Positions 54,300 through 64,000 of a DNA stretch of 64,000 nucleotides are shown here, one piece after another; positions within the stretch are counted from its first letter, which is position 1; every line of letters begins with the position of its first letter. The notes beneath the pieces were generated by a model. It had not been told where the DNA came from. It did not search any database and worked only from the letters and a program-made list of their open reading frames with translations. The translations under genes were made by a program, and so were the position numbers. The DNA comes from Pocillopora verrucosa (taxonomy: Eukaryota > Cnidaria > Anthozoa > Scleractinia > Pocilloporidae): the NCBI RefSeq assembly GCF_036669915.1, contig NC_089322.1, positions 6,868,692 to 6,932,691 on the forward strand, in the 5' to 3' direction.

Positions 54300-54710
54300 A
54301 TGGCTCGTCTATATCGAAAGCTGCTCAAGTCAAAACATGACAAGAAAATAACCGGAGGTCTGTTTGACACTCCTTCTGAAGAGAAATTGTTTGGATCCTC
54401 AAAACATTGGAATGACCACAACGTCAACAGTTGCTTCTTGATCGTGAAGGAAAGTGGAAATTCGTATGTCGTTGGAAAAGATCAGTTCGAGAAGAAAACA
54501 GATCAAGGCCACAATGGAGAAAGAGGAGAAACCGAGTTAACTTTGAAAGATTTAAAGAAAGCACGTCCACCTGGATTCCGGAAATTCGAGACCTCGCTTG
54601 GTTCCGTTAAACTAGATGAAGAACTTGCGCTGCAGTTGTGGGAAGATATTTTCAAACCTTTGTACACCTTCGATTTTCTCAAAATTGATTCGGGACACCT
54701 AGAAATGTAG
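54300..54710 (+). CDS. DIFKPL-family small protein, copy 4
   Basis: Intronless, 136 aa, ATG 54300 to TAG. The N-terminus is MARLYRKLLKSKHDKK. The middle contains FLIVKESGNSYVVGKDQ, parallel to copy 3. The C-terminal block is LTLKDLKKARPPGFRKFE, then LDEELALQLWEDIFKPL, ending YTFDFLKIDSGHLEM as in copy 3. Copies 3 and 4 are therefore the youngest pair by C-terminus, although their promoters differ. There are no membrane segments. An AATAAA at 54832-54837, about 120 bp past the stop, is a plausible polyadenylation signal. Conservation of the C-terminal block against a diverging middle argues for a real protein under selection (inference). Confidence 0.87.
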   Translation: MARLYRKLLKSKHDKKITGGLFDTPSEEKLFGSSKHWNDHNVNSCFLIVKESGNSYVVGKDQFEKKTDQGHNGERGETELTLKDLKKARPPGFRKFETSLGSVKLDEELALQLWEDIFKPLYTFDFLKIDSGHLEM

Positions 54711-54965
54711 TGTGTATGTATCAGATGATTGAGTGATTTTGACGATGATAGAATTACCGAGGTTATATGCTAATTCTGTCGAAGTTTCGCAACATTGAAT
54801 TTTTTGCGGCATCAAAAAAACAATAAAACCATCGAATGTCAATTAACGTGTATCGTTGCCTTCATTTTGGGGTAGGCATTTATCTTCATTTCCAGTATCA
54901 AAACATAATTTAACCCAAAAAATGTTATGATGCAAAATTGATCTGATTTGCATAAATCCATTTAG

Positions 54966-55078
54966 TAAACTCGACACATTCGCTCTGACGAAAGGTTAAC
55001 GAGCTCGAAACGTCAGCTTATGAAACTCTTTTCGGCGGCAAATATACAGTAACAACTCAGTAGATAAAACCAAATTAT
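54966..55078. repeat. Palindromic MITE-like repeat, copy G half
   Basis: Right half only: 'cattcgctctgacgaaaggt', 'gagctcgaaacgtcagctta' and 'gtagataaaaccaaattata'. Confidence 0.7.
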
Positions 55079-55249
55079 AGCATAGAAGAGACGTCTAAAA
55101 AATGGGCTGTTAGGGTTATCTCATCTCATTTCAGAATTATGATCGAGAGAATCACCAGATTAATATACCTACCATGATAGCACTAAGATACGAACAGAAA
55201 GATTCTCACAGTGTCGTTAAGTCTCTTTAACTCATTTATTGCTTTTCCT

Positions 55250-55400
55250 TGCCATTCTCTCTGACAGAGGGCTAACGCTCGAAACGTTAGCTTTAGAATA
55301 TATTTACGGTGGCCAATCTGCATTATAAACTCATTTGATGAAACCAAATTATCCTGTTATTCTCCCCCACCAATGTAGAACCGCAGTTTCTTTAAAAAAT
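55250..55400. repeat. Palindromic MITE-like repeat, copy H half
   Basis: Right half with the outer end preserved: 'gagggctaacgctcgaaacg', then 'ggtggccaatctgcattata', then 'tctcccccaccaatgtagaa' and 'ccgcagtttctttaaa'. The outer end is the reverse complement of the left ends at copies D and F, showing that the intact element is one long palindrome. Confidence 0.75.
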
Positions 55401-55880
55401 TAACCTCTTTATTCATTTCAAGGTGTGCTGAGGATAGCAAGGGTAGATGTACTGTTGATGGATCGGCAAATATTGCAAAAATTGTTTTCAAACAACCACA
55501 AATAATGGCAAAATCATTTTATAAGTAAATTAAATTTGTTTGTTGAACTAGATAATCTAGCTGAGTTCCATTCGCTGAATACATCAATTATTTTGCTTTA
55601 AACTTCTGAAATCCAACTAACTAGGCACTCAAATCTTTGTTAATACGTAATTAGTAATCGACTAAGGATTTGCGGAGCTCAAGTAAGGCTCAATTTTGAG
55701 AATTTCCAGTAAAATTATGCCGACCAATTAACAACAATACCGTCGAAATTTTCACTGATTGGTAATCAATTATCACCTTAGAATCTCTAACGCTTACCCA
55801 ATTCACCAGGATAATTATGCTAACCGTTTAACAGAAAATTAAAGTGACTGGCTTGAAACCGTTAAGTAGCAACCAATTAA

Positions 55881-57648
55881 GAGGCCGTGACTGTAAATAT
55901 CGAGAATCGTTGGCCAGGCTAAAAAAAACGAAAATTCTGATAATTTGCCTAGAAAACCCTTTTAGGGAGATATATTCAAAAAAATTATTTTAAAGTTTGA
56001 AAAATCAAATGTGTCCGAGGAAATGGGGAAAAACGAAAATTCGGGTTTTTACCCTATTAATTATGCTATTCTTTACTTGTTTTGAAGCGAAGCCTTCAGG
56101 CAGTGTTACATATCCAGTGCTACGAGGACAGGTTTCAGGAGGTAGAGGAATAGTTGGCACGGAACTTGAACCTTCCTCGAGCCTTGCAGCATATTTAACC
56201 TTCGCTTTATCAAGAAGTGTCTCCCTTTCAACCGTCTTTATGCATGTTCCGAACGCGAGATGCTTTTCTAGAGAAGAGTGCCGTTGGAAACTATGCGTGC
56301 AGCCCTCTTTTGGACATGGAAGCACTTGATCCCTTGTACAGTCTTTCAATTTGACAAAGTCAGCCATGTTTGGATTTTCAGAACTTGCACCACAAGCCCC
56401 CCCAAGAAGAGAAGCAAAGCTACAGAATGACATAGTTTTCTGTTTATGCTCTATGAAAAACCTCGCACGTGTTTACCTTTAAGAAAAAGACCGTGATTGC
56501 ATCATAGAGAATTATCGCCCGGACTGCAACACGGTATAATTGCTACCGTGACATAAGTCCTTTTTATCAAGTTTTATGACAGAAATGTGGCCATTTTCCC
56601 GCAAAAGATAAGAGTAAATAGCATAAAAATAGTTGGGCTGTTATCTTGAGGTGAAAAACTTCACAGCAGAAGCTTGCGGTGTTGCGTGATTTTGTTTACT
56701 CACATGACTTTGTCCAAGATGTCATAGATATCCAAGATATTTCAAAAGAAATAGTATCGCAGTTGCAGAAAACGTAACTATTCAACTAAGAATGATGTCG
56801 ATAATAAACACTAGTCAACAAAAATGGTGAACTATGCAGCGGCCCTTATCTATAGTTAGGTGTAGGTAGTGCTGTTGAAATAGCGAGTCGATAATAACAG
56901 TCTTCTGCAATTCAAATTAACAGAAAATTTCGTATCGACACATCAATCTACAGCCTTCTTCAGTAATGTCTGCGGATTTTTTATTCTATAATTTCATATC
57001 ATTTCCATATCAAAGAGTTTTTTAACCATCTTTAACTATCTTGTTTACTTCGTAGCTCTCAAGTACGATTTCTACAACTGATTTGCATCATGCAAATTCT
57101 TGACCTTGGCCACAGAGCGTTGCAAACTCTTTTATTTTGCCGGCACTTTCTGAATTACCCAGACTTTTTATTTCATATTATTTTCATATAAGTACCACAC
57201 TTTGTGCCAGCATGTAGTTTGACATGATTTCTCACATGCCAAGACGCGTTTTGAAGGCTTGAAGTTGCTCGATTTTTCGCTTTTTGCAACAAGCGTTTGA
57301 CAGCACTTTGTTAAAAAAACATGTGAATTTTAAAATTAAACCAAAGCTCCTTAAAATGTTACAAATAAAAATCAAATGAATTATACTTTGAAGTAAAAAC
57401 ACCCCCGATTTCTTACCAAACATCCTCCTTCAGTGCTCGCACACTAAAGTTGGTCGATTTTGCTGTATTTTTTGCATAATTAATTAGGTAAAAACCCAAA
57501 TTTTCGTTTTTCCCCATTTTCTCGAAAACATTTGATTTTTCAAACTTCGAAATATATTTTTTGAATATATCTCCCTAAAAGGGTTTTCCTGGCAAATTAT
57601 CAGAATTTTCGATTTTTTTAGCCTCTCGATATTTATAGTCATGGGCTC
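55881..57648. mobile_element. 1.77-kb transposon with TTAA flanks
   Basis: Long terminal inverted repeats of roughly 170 bp: the left arm 55881-56065 matches the reverse complement of 57465-57648. Shared strings include 'gataatttgcc', 'cccttttagggagatatatt' and 'ggggaaaaacgaaaatt'. The tetranucleotide TTAA flanks both ends (55877-55880, 57649-57652). The left arm has about 11 extra bases near 55907-55918. TTAA target sites fit piggyBac or Kolobok; the GAG start resembles Kolobok more (inference). No transposase is recognised, so it is probably non-autonomous. Confidence 0.82.
56005..56433 (-). pseudogene. Zinc-finger gene fragment inside transposon
   Basis: A 142-codon minus-strand frame. 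A C2H2-like finger reads CPKEGC at about residues 40-45, then SFQRHSSLEKHL and FGTC. It is followed by RETLLDKAKVKYAARLEEG, a combination I associate with large families of cnidarian zinc-finger proteins. The frame runs on into the transposon's inverted repeat, where the residues stop resembling protein (about 56065 down to 56005). The finger's downstream partner region is missing. It is best read as a captured 5'/middle piece of a host gene or of a larger element, not as a working gene. Confidence 0.6.
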
Positions 57649-57659
57649 TTAATAACTTA

Positions 57660-59332
57660 ATGATCATGGGTGATGTAAGAAGATAATTGCCATTTACGCC
57701 CAATTTCAATTAAGAACTTGAGAGGTTTTCGCTTAGAACTCTGGGGTGGTCTGTCACCATTATAGCAAATAAGAACCACCAAGAACGGAATTTGCCAGCG
57801 AACTATCACTTTCGTTGATATGGACGTACGAACATCATCCTCAATCATCTTTTCTTAACTTGATTTTTTTAACTATGTCTGGGTCTCCGCTTTGAACGCA
57901 GCAGCCCCGCGAATGTCCACATTCGGACTTAATATTAAGCTTCCTTTTTCACAATTTTTTCTTGTAAAATCGCGGAGGTCATATCTTGTGAAATACACCT
58001 TATTCCAAAATAGTGTCACATGAAATAGCCCTTTCGGCTTCCTTTCAAAATATAAATTAGTGTAGGCAGAGATGGGGCTATTAATATAAACATATTAAGG
58101 ACGTATAATTATTATGGATTAAGGTCTGTATGTCTTAATTTATTGAGATAGTGAAAAGTAGTAACGAGGTAGATTGTTATGGATCCACTTCAGTCAATTT
58201 ATTTTTTTAAGTGTTGCTACTCTAGGACCTTTGAAAAAAACATGAACACACTTTTCACACTCCAAAATGACTTGAGTTTGCTGCTTTTTGAAATAAAAAC
58301 TTCCACGTCATGCATGACTCATTCCAGAACCAATTTTCGCAATTTGCTGTTTTCCATACATTACAGTCGTAAAATCAATTCCAACGTGATATGAAAACGA
58401 TTATAAAATGAAGAATTTTTATCTTCGCATTGTTCTCAAAAACATCATTTTCAGTAAAAAAGATTCCATGACTTTCAATGCATGGAAAATTGATGAGTCT
58501 AAGGAGTCAAAGGTCTGAGTGGTATTCAACTGAGAACGACGGCAGTTGAGGTGATAAAGAAATGGCCCACAGTGGTTATTCTTGTCAACACAGCCTTATA
58601 TAAGCTAAATCATAAACATATTTTGATTGGTTTCTACTGTTTAATAGAGGCCACACAGATGAAATTACTATCAACATTTTCCTTCTTTATTACATAAAAC
58701 AAAGAGATCCTATGTTGCCGTGGATCTTTTCAGTTATGAATCACGGAAGAGGTCAAAATGTAGTAAGAACATCAGTGACATACTCAGCTGTGTCTCGCAA
58801 ACAACGTTTTTGTTTTTTCATATTTTGACATCATCTGTGATTTACTTCAGCACAGGTGCAAGACAACATTGAATCTGCTTGTCGAATACATATTACAAAG
58901 ATGAGACCTTTTAAGGATGATTTTTTCATCAGGCTGTGTTTGGTAGATAACATAAGACAACTTTTACTGCAACAAAAATGATGTGCAACAACACTGCAGA
59001 AACTGCAACATGTTGCTGCAATGAATTGCTGCAATAAATGTCCTCTAGTGGATCATTTCACAGATCAATTTCTAAGGGAACAATGCCAAGTTAAAAGCAG
59101 CAATTGGAAACTGGACTTTTGTATCTTCAGCTTTGGATCTACAATTTAAAATGCACGACCAGACTTTATCTTATGACTAAGGATGAATTTTTATACAAAA
59201 AAAGAAAAGGTTGAAACTACTCTTGAAAGAATAAGCACCATTCTGGTGCAAACTGCCATATAAGCTTCGCACAGGGTTCAGTAACAACCCACAGATAACA
59301 TGAACATCCAACAGACATGTACATTCTAGCTT
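57660..59332. other. Intergenic / UBE2N 3' flank
   Basis: AT-rich spacer. The part left of 59333 is likely UBE2N 3' UTR. The small frames at 57657-57848, 58179-58394 and 58831-59034 have no domain support. Confidence 0.35.
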
Positions 59333-61569
59333 CTAATTTTGTATAGCATAGGTTCTTGTCCACTCCCTGGCTGCAATAAAATTATAAAAATAAACCTTTT
59401 CAGTATAGTTCTAATGAAAAAGACTCAGGGGAGGACAAAGAAGGCCTGTTGGGATCATGGGAAGGGGAAAGCAAATACACTATTCATTCAGTGTTAATTC
59501 TTTCACTTCCATGTTTTCACTGTCATTTCTCCTTACAGCATGTCATATATTTCGTATAATTGTGGTGCTCAGAATTGGCTGTTCTTTAAAGCTGCATGCA
59601 TATCATAAAATTCATCTTTTGCCTTCTCTTTTTGGTCTTTCTGCTTGACAAGGTATTTATATTGTAAGATAAATTATTCAAATTGGTCTCTGCTGGGAGT
59701 GAAAAATTTAACAGTGTTCAAAGAAGTTGTGGTCACTCGTAGAGAATACACCAAAAATTGTTTGCCTTTGTCTCCCAGGAGTGATTAACATGTAACTTCT
59801 CCCAATAATAACTATACATTATCCAACAAACAGGCAATGAGAAGATTCAAGCTTATCAGGTTAAGGTTATCTTGATCTAACACCAAATTCTCTTAACTCA
59901 GAATTGCATCAGAGGGCTAAACTGTGCAAGACTAACGGGGTCATTTGAAACACTATGCTGATCAATGTCAGATAATAAATCTGACACAAATGACATTACT
60001 GATACACTTACCAGTGACGAGAGCTTCACTTTCATTTAATTTCCACTTCTCTGCAACATCATTAGCCAAAGGATCATCAGGGTTTGGGGCACTAAGAAGA
60101 GCTTGGATGGACAACAAGACTGTGCGAATCTGAAGAGCTGGGCTCCATTTGTCTATTTAAAAAAAATCAAGCAACTGTTCAAGAGAAAGCTAATTACATG
60201 CTTCTAATTGACAGACAATGAGTGCATTTTCATGTAACACAAGTGCAAAGTTGCAACACAAATGCAAATTACAAATAGCATGAGGGTGCTTTGAAAATTT
60301 CCTCTGTCTTGACTTTCTGTGATGTTTTTTCATACCTATTATTAACAAGTAATAGCCTGATTTCTCTTTCAATTTGGTGTAATGAGCACTTGAAATTTGA
60401 GACTACAAAATGCACTTGCCCTACCAACTTGAGAAATTTTGTTGTCTTTGAAAAATTTACTGGTGCTTATTAAAAACAAATTGCACTTGAAATCAAGTTA
60501 TTACCTAAACTAACTCCAAGAAAAGATTGTAATGTAACTTCTCCCTATCATATTCATACATTGTCCGGCAAAATGGTAATGAGAATACTCAATCTAATCA
60601 GGTTTAAGTTGTCCTGATCTAACACCAAATTCTCAAAACAAATTGAAAGGAAAATATATAGCAGTTAGAGGAGAGAATTAACAGTCAGATCTTAACAGTT
60701 AAAAGGGTTCATCCTTTGTTGTTTTATTTATTTTTGTATCATTAATTAGCAAGTTAAATGTTTTTTTGAAATCAAACAATAACAACTTCATAGGGAAATG
60801 GAAATATAAGACTGAAGCTATAAGAAACCAAATTTTAAAGATAATTATATAAAAAAAAAAAGATCAACTCTAATCTCATTTGTAAAGTATTTCAGTCATT
60901 AGGATTTACAGATGGTCATTCAAACATCAGAAGCCCTACCGAACAGAAAGACAGATAAATTCAGTGAACCAGCGTCTTTCGGAAATATGAAACGTGAATG
61001 TACATTAAATTTTAATCGGTGCCGTACCTTTAAGAATATCCAAGCAGATTCGTCCGAGTTTATCCACATTGGGATGATAAATTTTCGTCATAAATCGAAC
61101 TTTGGGTGCAGCCATTGGGTATTCTTCAGGCAGAAAGAGCTCTAGCCTAAATTTCCCTCCTTCAAACGGGGTCTGGAATCGGTAATAACAGATGATAACC
61201 ATTAGGACACATATAATTTGAATTAAAAAAAACCACGACTTCTTAGAAATCAAACTCATAGAGAACAGATCTAGTTAGTGTCAGTTACCTCGGCGGGACC
61301 TTCTATGACAACATTAAAGTATCTAGCGTTATCTTCAGACGGAAGAGCTGTTATTCCCGGTACTGGCTCTGACATTAATCGTTGCGTTTCCTACAGAGAA
61401 ACGAAAAGCGGCTTTCTCAGATTTTTGTGATTTCATAGCCGGAGCAACAGACTACAATTAACAAAATCTTAGCAAAAAAGCATCAACGTTCATCGTGTCT
61501 GTTGTCTAGAAGGGAAAGAGTGCCGTAAAAACTTACTTTTATTATTCTTCGCGGAAGGCCGCCCGCCAT
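59333..61569 (-). CDS. UBE2N: Ubiquitin-conjugating enzyme E2 N (Ubc13)
   Basis: Five coding exons on the minus strand: 61537-61569, 61289-61390, 61028-61172, 60012-60152 and 59333-59370. The 459 nt give 152 aa, the same length as human UBE2N. The start [11 protein letters not shown] has one extra Gly compared with the human start. The UBC fold is complete: [27 protein letters not shown], then GRICLDILK with the catalytic Cys at residue 88, and an Asn in HPN at 80. The C-terminus ends [12 protein letters not shown]. With a UEV partner this enzyme builds Lys63-linked ubiquitin chains for DNA-damage tolerance and innate immune signalling, in cytosol and nucleus. All introns are GT-AG and phases agree. 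Confidence 0.97.
59787..59900 (+). repeat. Direct repeat in UBE2N intron 4
   Basis: Matches 60528-60636 in order: 'atgtaacttctccc', 'atacattatcc', 'aatgaga', 'atcaggtt' and 'tgatctaacaccaaattctc'. A family of short repeats common in this genome type; no coding content. Confidence 0.65.
60528..60636 (+). repeat. Direct repeat in UBE2N intron 3
   Basis: Second copy of the 59787-59900 repeat, same orientation, ending 'tgatctaacaccaaattctc'. Confidence 0.65.
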
Positions 61570-62103
61570 GGATGCGATTTTCTACCTGAAGTTATCCTGG
61601 AAGATTTGTGATGTTCCAAAATGGCGTATCCTTCGATGAATGCCAGCTACGTGAGCCCGCACTCCAAACACCCTCTCTTTTCATTCCCAGTACCCTTAGA
61701 ATGCGCGAGTTTAGTGTTTCAACTCTTCCGCATCCGCTCCTCCCGTGCTCTGCACCCCCTTTCTTTTTCTCTTCCGCGTTGAATTTACTATTATTTGTTG
61801 CAAGGGAAAAATATGAGATTCGTATTTCGTTCTAGGATCGTCTCATGTGAAAAATTGTTGATATTGCGTGACATCATCGAAAGCGCACTAATTACGTTTT
61901 CGTTTTCAGAGCGACAGCTTAAAATTTGTTGGCCACTGTCGTTCTTTTTAAAGAAAAGAAAAACAATTTAAAAACTCTGATCGAGGGATAATCTGATTAT
62001 TTCAGTTTGTCACAAACATGTCACGGGCATCACAGTCATATGCCTTCCATCTCGTCTGTCACGAGACTGTCACGTAAGTCGCGCGGAAAACCAAAATTGC
62101 AAT
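61570..62103. promoter_or_regulatory. Bidirectional promoter region UBE2N/unknown gene
   Basis: The minus-strand ATG of UBE2N (61569) and the plus-strand ATG at 62104 are about 534 bp apart, head to head. The region has a higher GC share than its surroundings near both ends. No clear TATA box for either gene. Confidence 0.5.
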
Positions 62104-64000
62104 ATGGCGGCAGGATTAGGACTTGCTGAGGTAATCCTTGATTTATTTTCAGATTTTAGCGTGAATAAGGCAATTGAAATTAAGAAAATAACCTTATTTT
62201 GATGACAAAAATCTGAAAAAGGGTTAAAAACAAACGCGTTTGAAAGGTAGATCGTAGTATTTATTTGAAAGACTTTGTAGTTGCTTGCGCGGTAAGAGGG
62301 CTGTTCCCAAAGACCGGTGTTTTTTCCTTCGAATGTCCTTCAAAAGCTTCTCTCAGTTTATTCTCAGATTTATGAAATTTGCTCTTCTTAATTCGAATTC
62401 TCATTCGGTCGACGGTGTTGTTCCGCTCATGGAAACGCGAAATTATTTACTCGCCCACTATATCAAGGTAGCGTGTTAATTTATTGAGAGCCAGTTATGA
62501 TCTTTTTGTCGTGCTTTTTGGAACGAAAGATTTTTTAGGCTTTTATGCCTTATTTACGTGATGAAGCTGCTTGTCAACTTTAATTTCCTTTTGGAAGATA
62601 TCGATCCATTTTGAGAGCCTCATCTCTCCCATAAGGAGTTATTGTTAACTAAATTTGTACCTTCTAGTGTTATGAACGTCGTAATCTCATGCATCTAGTT
62701 TCAGGCCACCTGTAAGCAATCCATTTAAATTTTTAAGCTCGTAACCCTGTAACTCCCAGGTGTAATTTCTCCTTGAAGAGAATAAATAAAAATGTCAATT
62801 TGGGGATTATTTGATCCCATTCCAAATTCTCTAAAATAACTTCATTAGAATTGCATGAACACCAGTAAGGAGAAATACTAAGAGATCACAGGGTTGAAGT
62901 TTTAAGGCTTGCTCTGACCTGATCATTATATGTAAAATTACCCTGATGATTATAGAGAATGGCATTCTTTGATTGGTTGAGGATTAATTGTGTTATATCT
63001 CACTATAATCACCTAGCGCAAGGTAATTATCGCAGAGTTGTGAAATATTGAAATGGCTGCCTAGTGTTTCATCATTGTTACAGAGATAGGGGTACAGATA
63101 ATAGAAAAAAATTCAATTCTGACCAGCACAGAAGATGCCACTAAGTTTGGCAAAACACTTTCCAAAAGAAAGATACAATTTTTTTGCTGATTGCAATTAA
63201 ATAAACCTGTTAAATTCTTTACAATTATTGGATGAGGTTTTTGTGACATCTAGAATATCAGCTGAAGTGGAGGGCTGAGGCTACCAAAAAAACCAAATCT
63301 ACAAATTGTTTTATTATGCATTTAATGAAAAACAAACTGTTTTTGCTTCTCCACTGATGACAAGCAACACAAAGCATGCTAACTTGACATGACTATCCTT
63401 AGAAATCATGCACCGCAGTTGTACACTTTCAGTCTACTCTCTTTACTCATGACTGTCCCTTCACTCCTGTGAGTTAAGAAGACAGAATTTCTTCCGACTA
63501 TATAAACGTAATATCAAGCTGACAAGTGATAAGAATAAAGAAAAATATTAATTATGCAATTGCTAATTCATCTGATACCAGATTCTCCAGCTAACATAAT
63601 GGGAATCATTTGGCAGACAGTGAGGAAAATTATTAATGAGATCTTGGGAGTTATAGGGTTGATAGAGAGCATTAAGGATAGCCAATCAAATTGCAACATC
63701 CGTGATAGAATGACAATATATTTATTCTTGTAACTCAGTAATTTGGGGTTTTATTTATTCACAGGATCAGTTCCTTGACAAAGCTGTTGAAGTTTACAGA
63801 GAATATGCCAAAGCTGCCTCTGTGTCTAAAGCAAGAGTATCGCTATTTGAACAAAACTCAAACTCCAACACAGTTGAAATAAGTATAGACTCTCAGTGGT
63901 CTCAAAGAGATTTGGAAAGAAATGAAAACCGTAGCTTTCTTAGAAATTACATTGCAAGTTACGACACCACGTCATTGAGTTTGAGCAACATCAGGGAACC
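62104..64000 (+). CDS. Unidentified multi-exon gene, 5' part
   Basis: Three exons can be joined in frame with GT-AG sites: 62104-62130 (MAAGLGLAE), 62357-62467 (37 codons, with GVVPLMETRNYLLAHYIK) and 63765 onward (DQFLDKAVEVYREYAKAA, then SKARVSLFEQ). The third exon is open to the window edge, so the gene is truncated. The join gives a continuous, helix-rich, mixed-charge sequence without a signal peptide. Exon 2's acceptor was chosen at 62355-62356 because a second AG 11 bases later breaks the frame. I do not recognise the family. Its head-to-head position with UBE2N suggests a widely expressed gene (inference). Confidence 0.6.
62740..62897. repeat. Foldback repeat in intron of unidentified gene
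   Basis: The left end 'gtaaccctgtaactcccagg' and 'gtaatttctccttgaag' mirror the right end 'aaggagaaatactaa', 'gagatcacagggttgaa'. It belongs to the same broad class as 35143-35354. Confidence 0.6.
63052..63193 (+). pseudogene. Second Crypton-like ORF relic
   Basis: Same order as 46637-46760: MAA, then a stop, then TEIGVQIIEKNS and STEDATKFGKTLSKRK, ending at a stop. Both relics diverge from the same ancestral N-terminus. It lies in intron 2 of the unidentified gene. Confidence 0.5.
63458..63661. repeat. Foldback repeat, opposite copy of 35143
   Basis: Reverse-oriented relative of 35143-35354. Shared strings read backwards include 'tggcagacagtgagga' and 'attaatgagatcttgggagt'. Confidence 0.65.

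Noticed and set aside
60912-61145. Plus-strand frame over UBE2N exon 3
   Set aside because: Antisense shadow of the UBE2N exon.
1-64000. Bacterial or phage origin, CRISPR arrays or operons
   Set aside because: Spliced genes, animal protein families and coral-type repeats are present; no regularly spaced repeats with unique spacers were seen.

Overview
The window is nuclear DNA of an anthozoan cnidarian, most likely a stony coral. It is AT-rich, with multi-exon GT-AG genes, a large local expansion of intronless class A GPCRs, and many short palindromic and tRNA-derived repeats of the kind common in coral genomes. The three named housekeeping genes (POLR1G, THNSL1, UBE2N) were identified by reading exons and splice sites by eye. 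No alignment or database search was run.

Region 1 (1-32,110) is a GPCR nursery. Six single-exon receptors of 300-320 aa look intact: 231-1145 (-), 6968-7879 (+), 12216-13142 (+), 16302-17264 (+), 22736-23638 (+) and 29353-30264 (-). Among them lie at least six broken relatives: a TM1+TM7 relic at 2404-2775, a start-less multi-lesion pseudogene at 3876-4803, a promoter/5' fragment at 14567-14808, a copy split by a LINE at 24028-25300, a frameshifted copy at 26052-26998 and a 5' fragment at 31781-32106. All share DRL in place of DRY, NPxxY-WK at TM7, and a very short second extracellular loop without the usual cysteine. This resembles the melanocortin/adenosine (MECA) style of receptor.

Region 2 (32,986-47,616) holds two head-to-head housekeeping genes with about 370 bp between start codons. 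POLR1G (RNA polymerase I subunit RPA34, 7 exons, minus) appears to start with a 26-nt coding exon and a GC-AG intron. THNSL1 (threonine-synthase-like 1, 7 exons, plus, 745 aa) carries a shikimate-kinase-like and a threonine-synthase-like domain. Their introns carry several transposons: a 650-bp purine minisatellite, a 447-bp TIR element with an 8-bp target duplication and an internal 11-bp satellite, a LINE 3' tail with an 18-bp target duplication, and several foldback repeats.

Region 3 (45,361-54,710) is the part I find most novel. Four intronless genes of 136-152 aa lie in tandem on the plus strand; the first is nested inside THNSL1 intron 6. They share a basic N-terminus and a strongly conserved C-terminal block (PPGF-x-KF ... 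EE-x-AL-x-LWEDIFKPL) that I cannot assign to any family. All four have a CACGTG box upstream. Copy 3 also has a perfect heat-shock element. Two gene 'ghosts' (promoters without coding sequence) lie between copies 2 and 3.

Region 4 (55,881-64,000) holds a TTAA-flanked 1.77-kb transposon carrying a zinc-finger gene fragment, then UBE2N/Ubc13 (5 exons, minus, 152 aa), then a divergently transcribed, unidentified gene that runs off the right edge.
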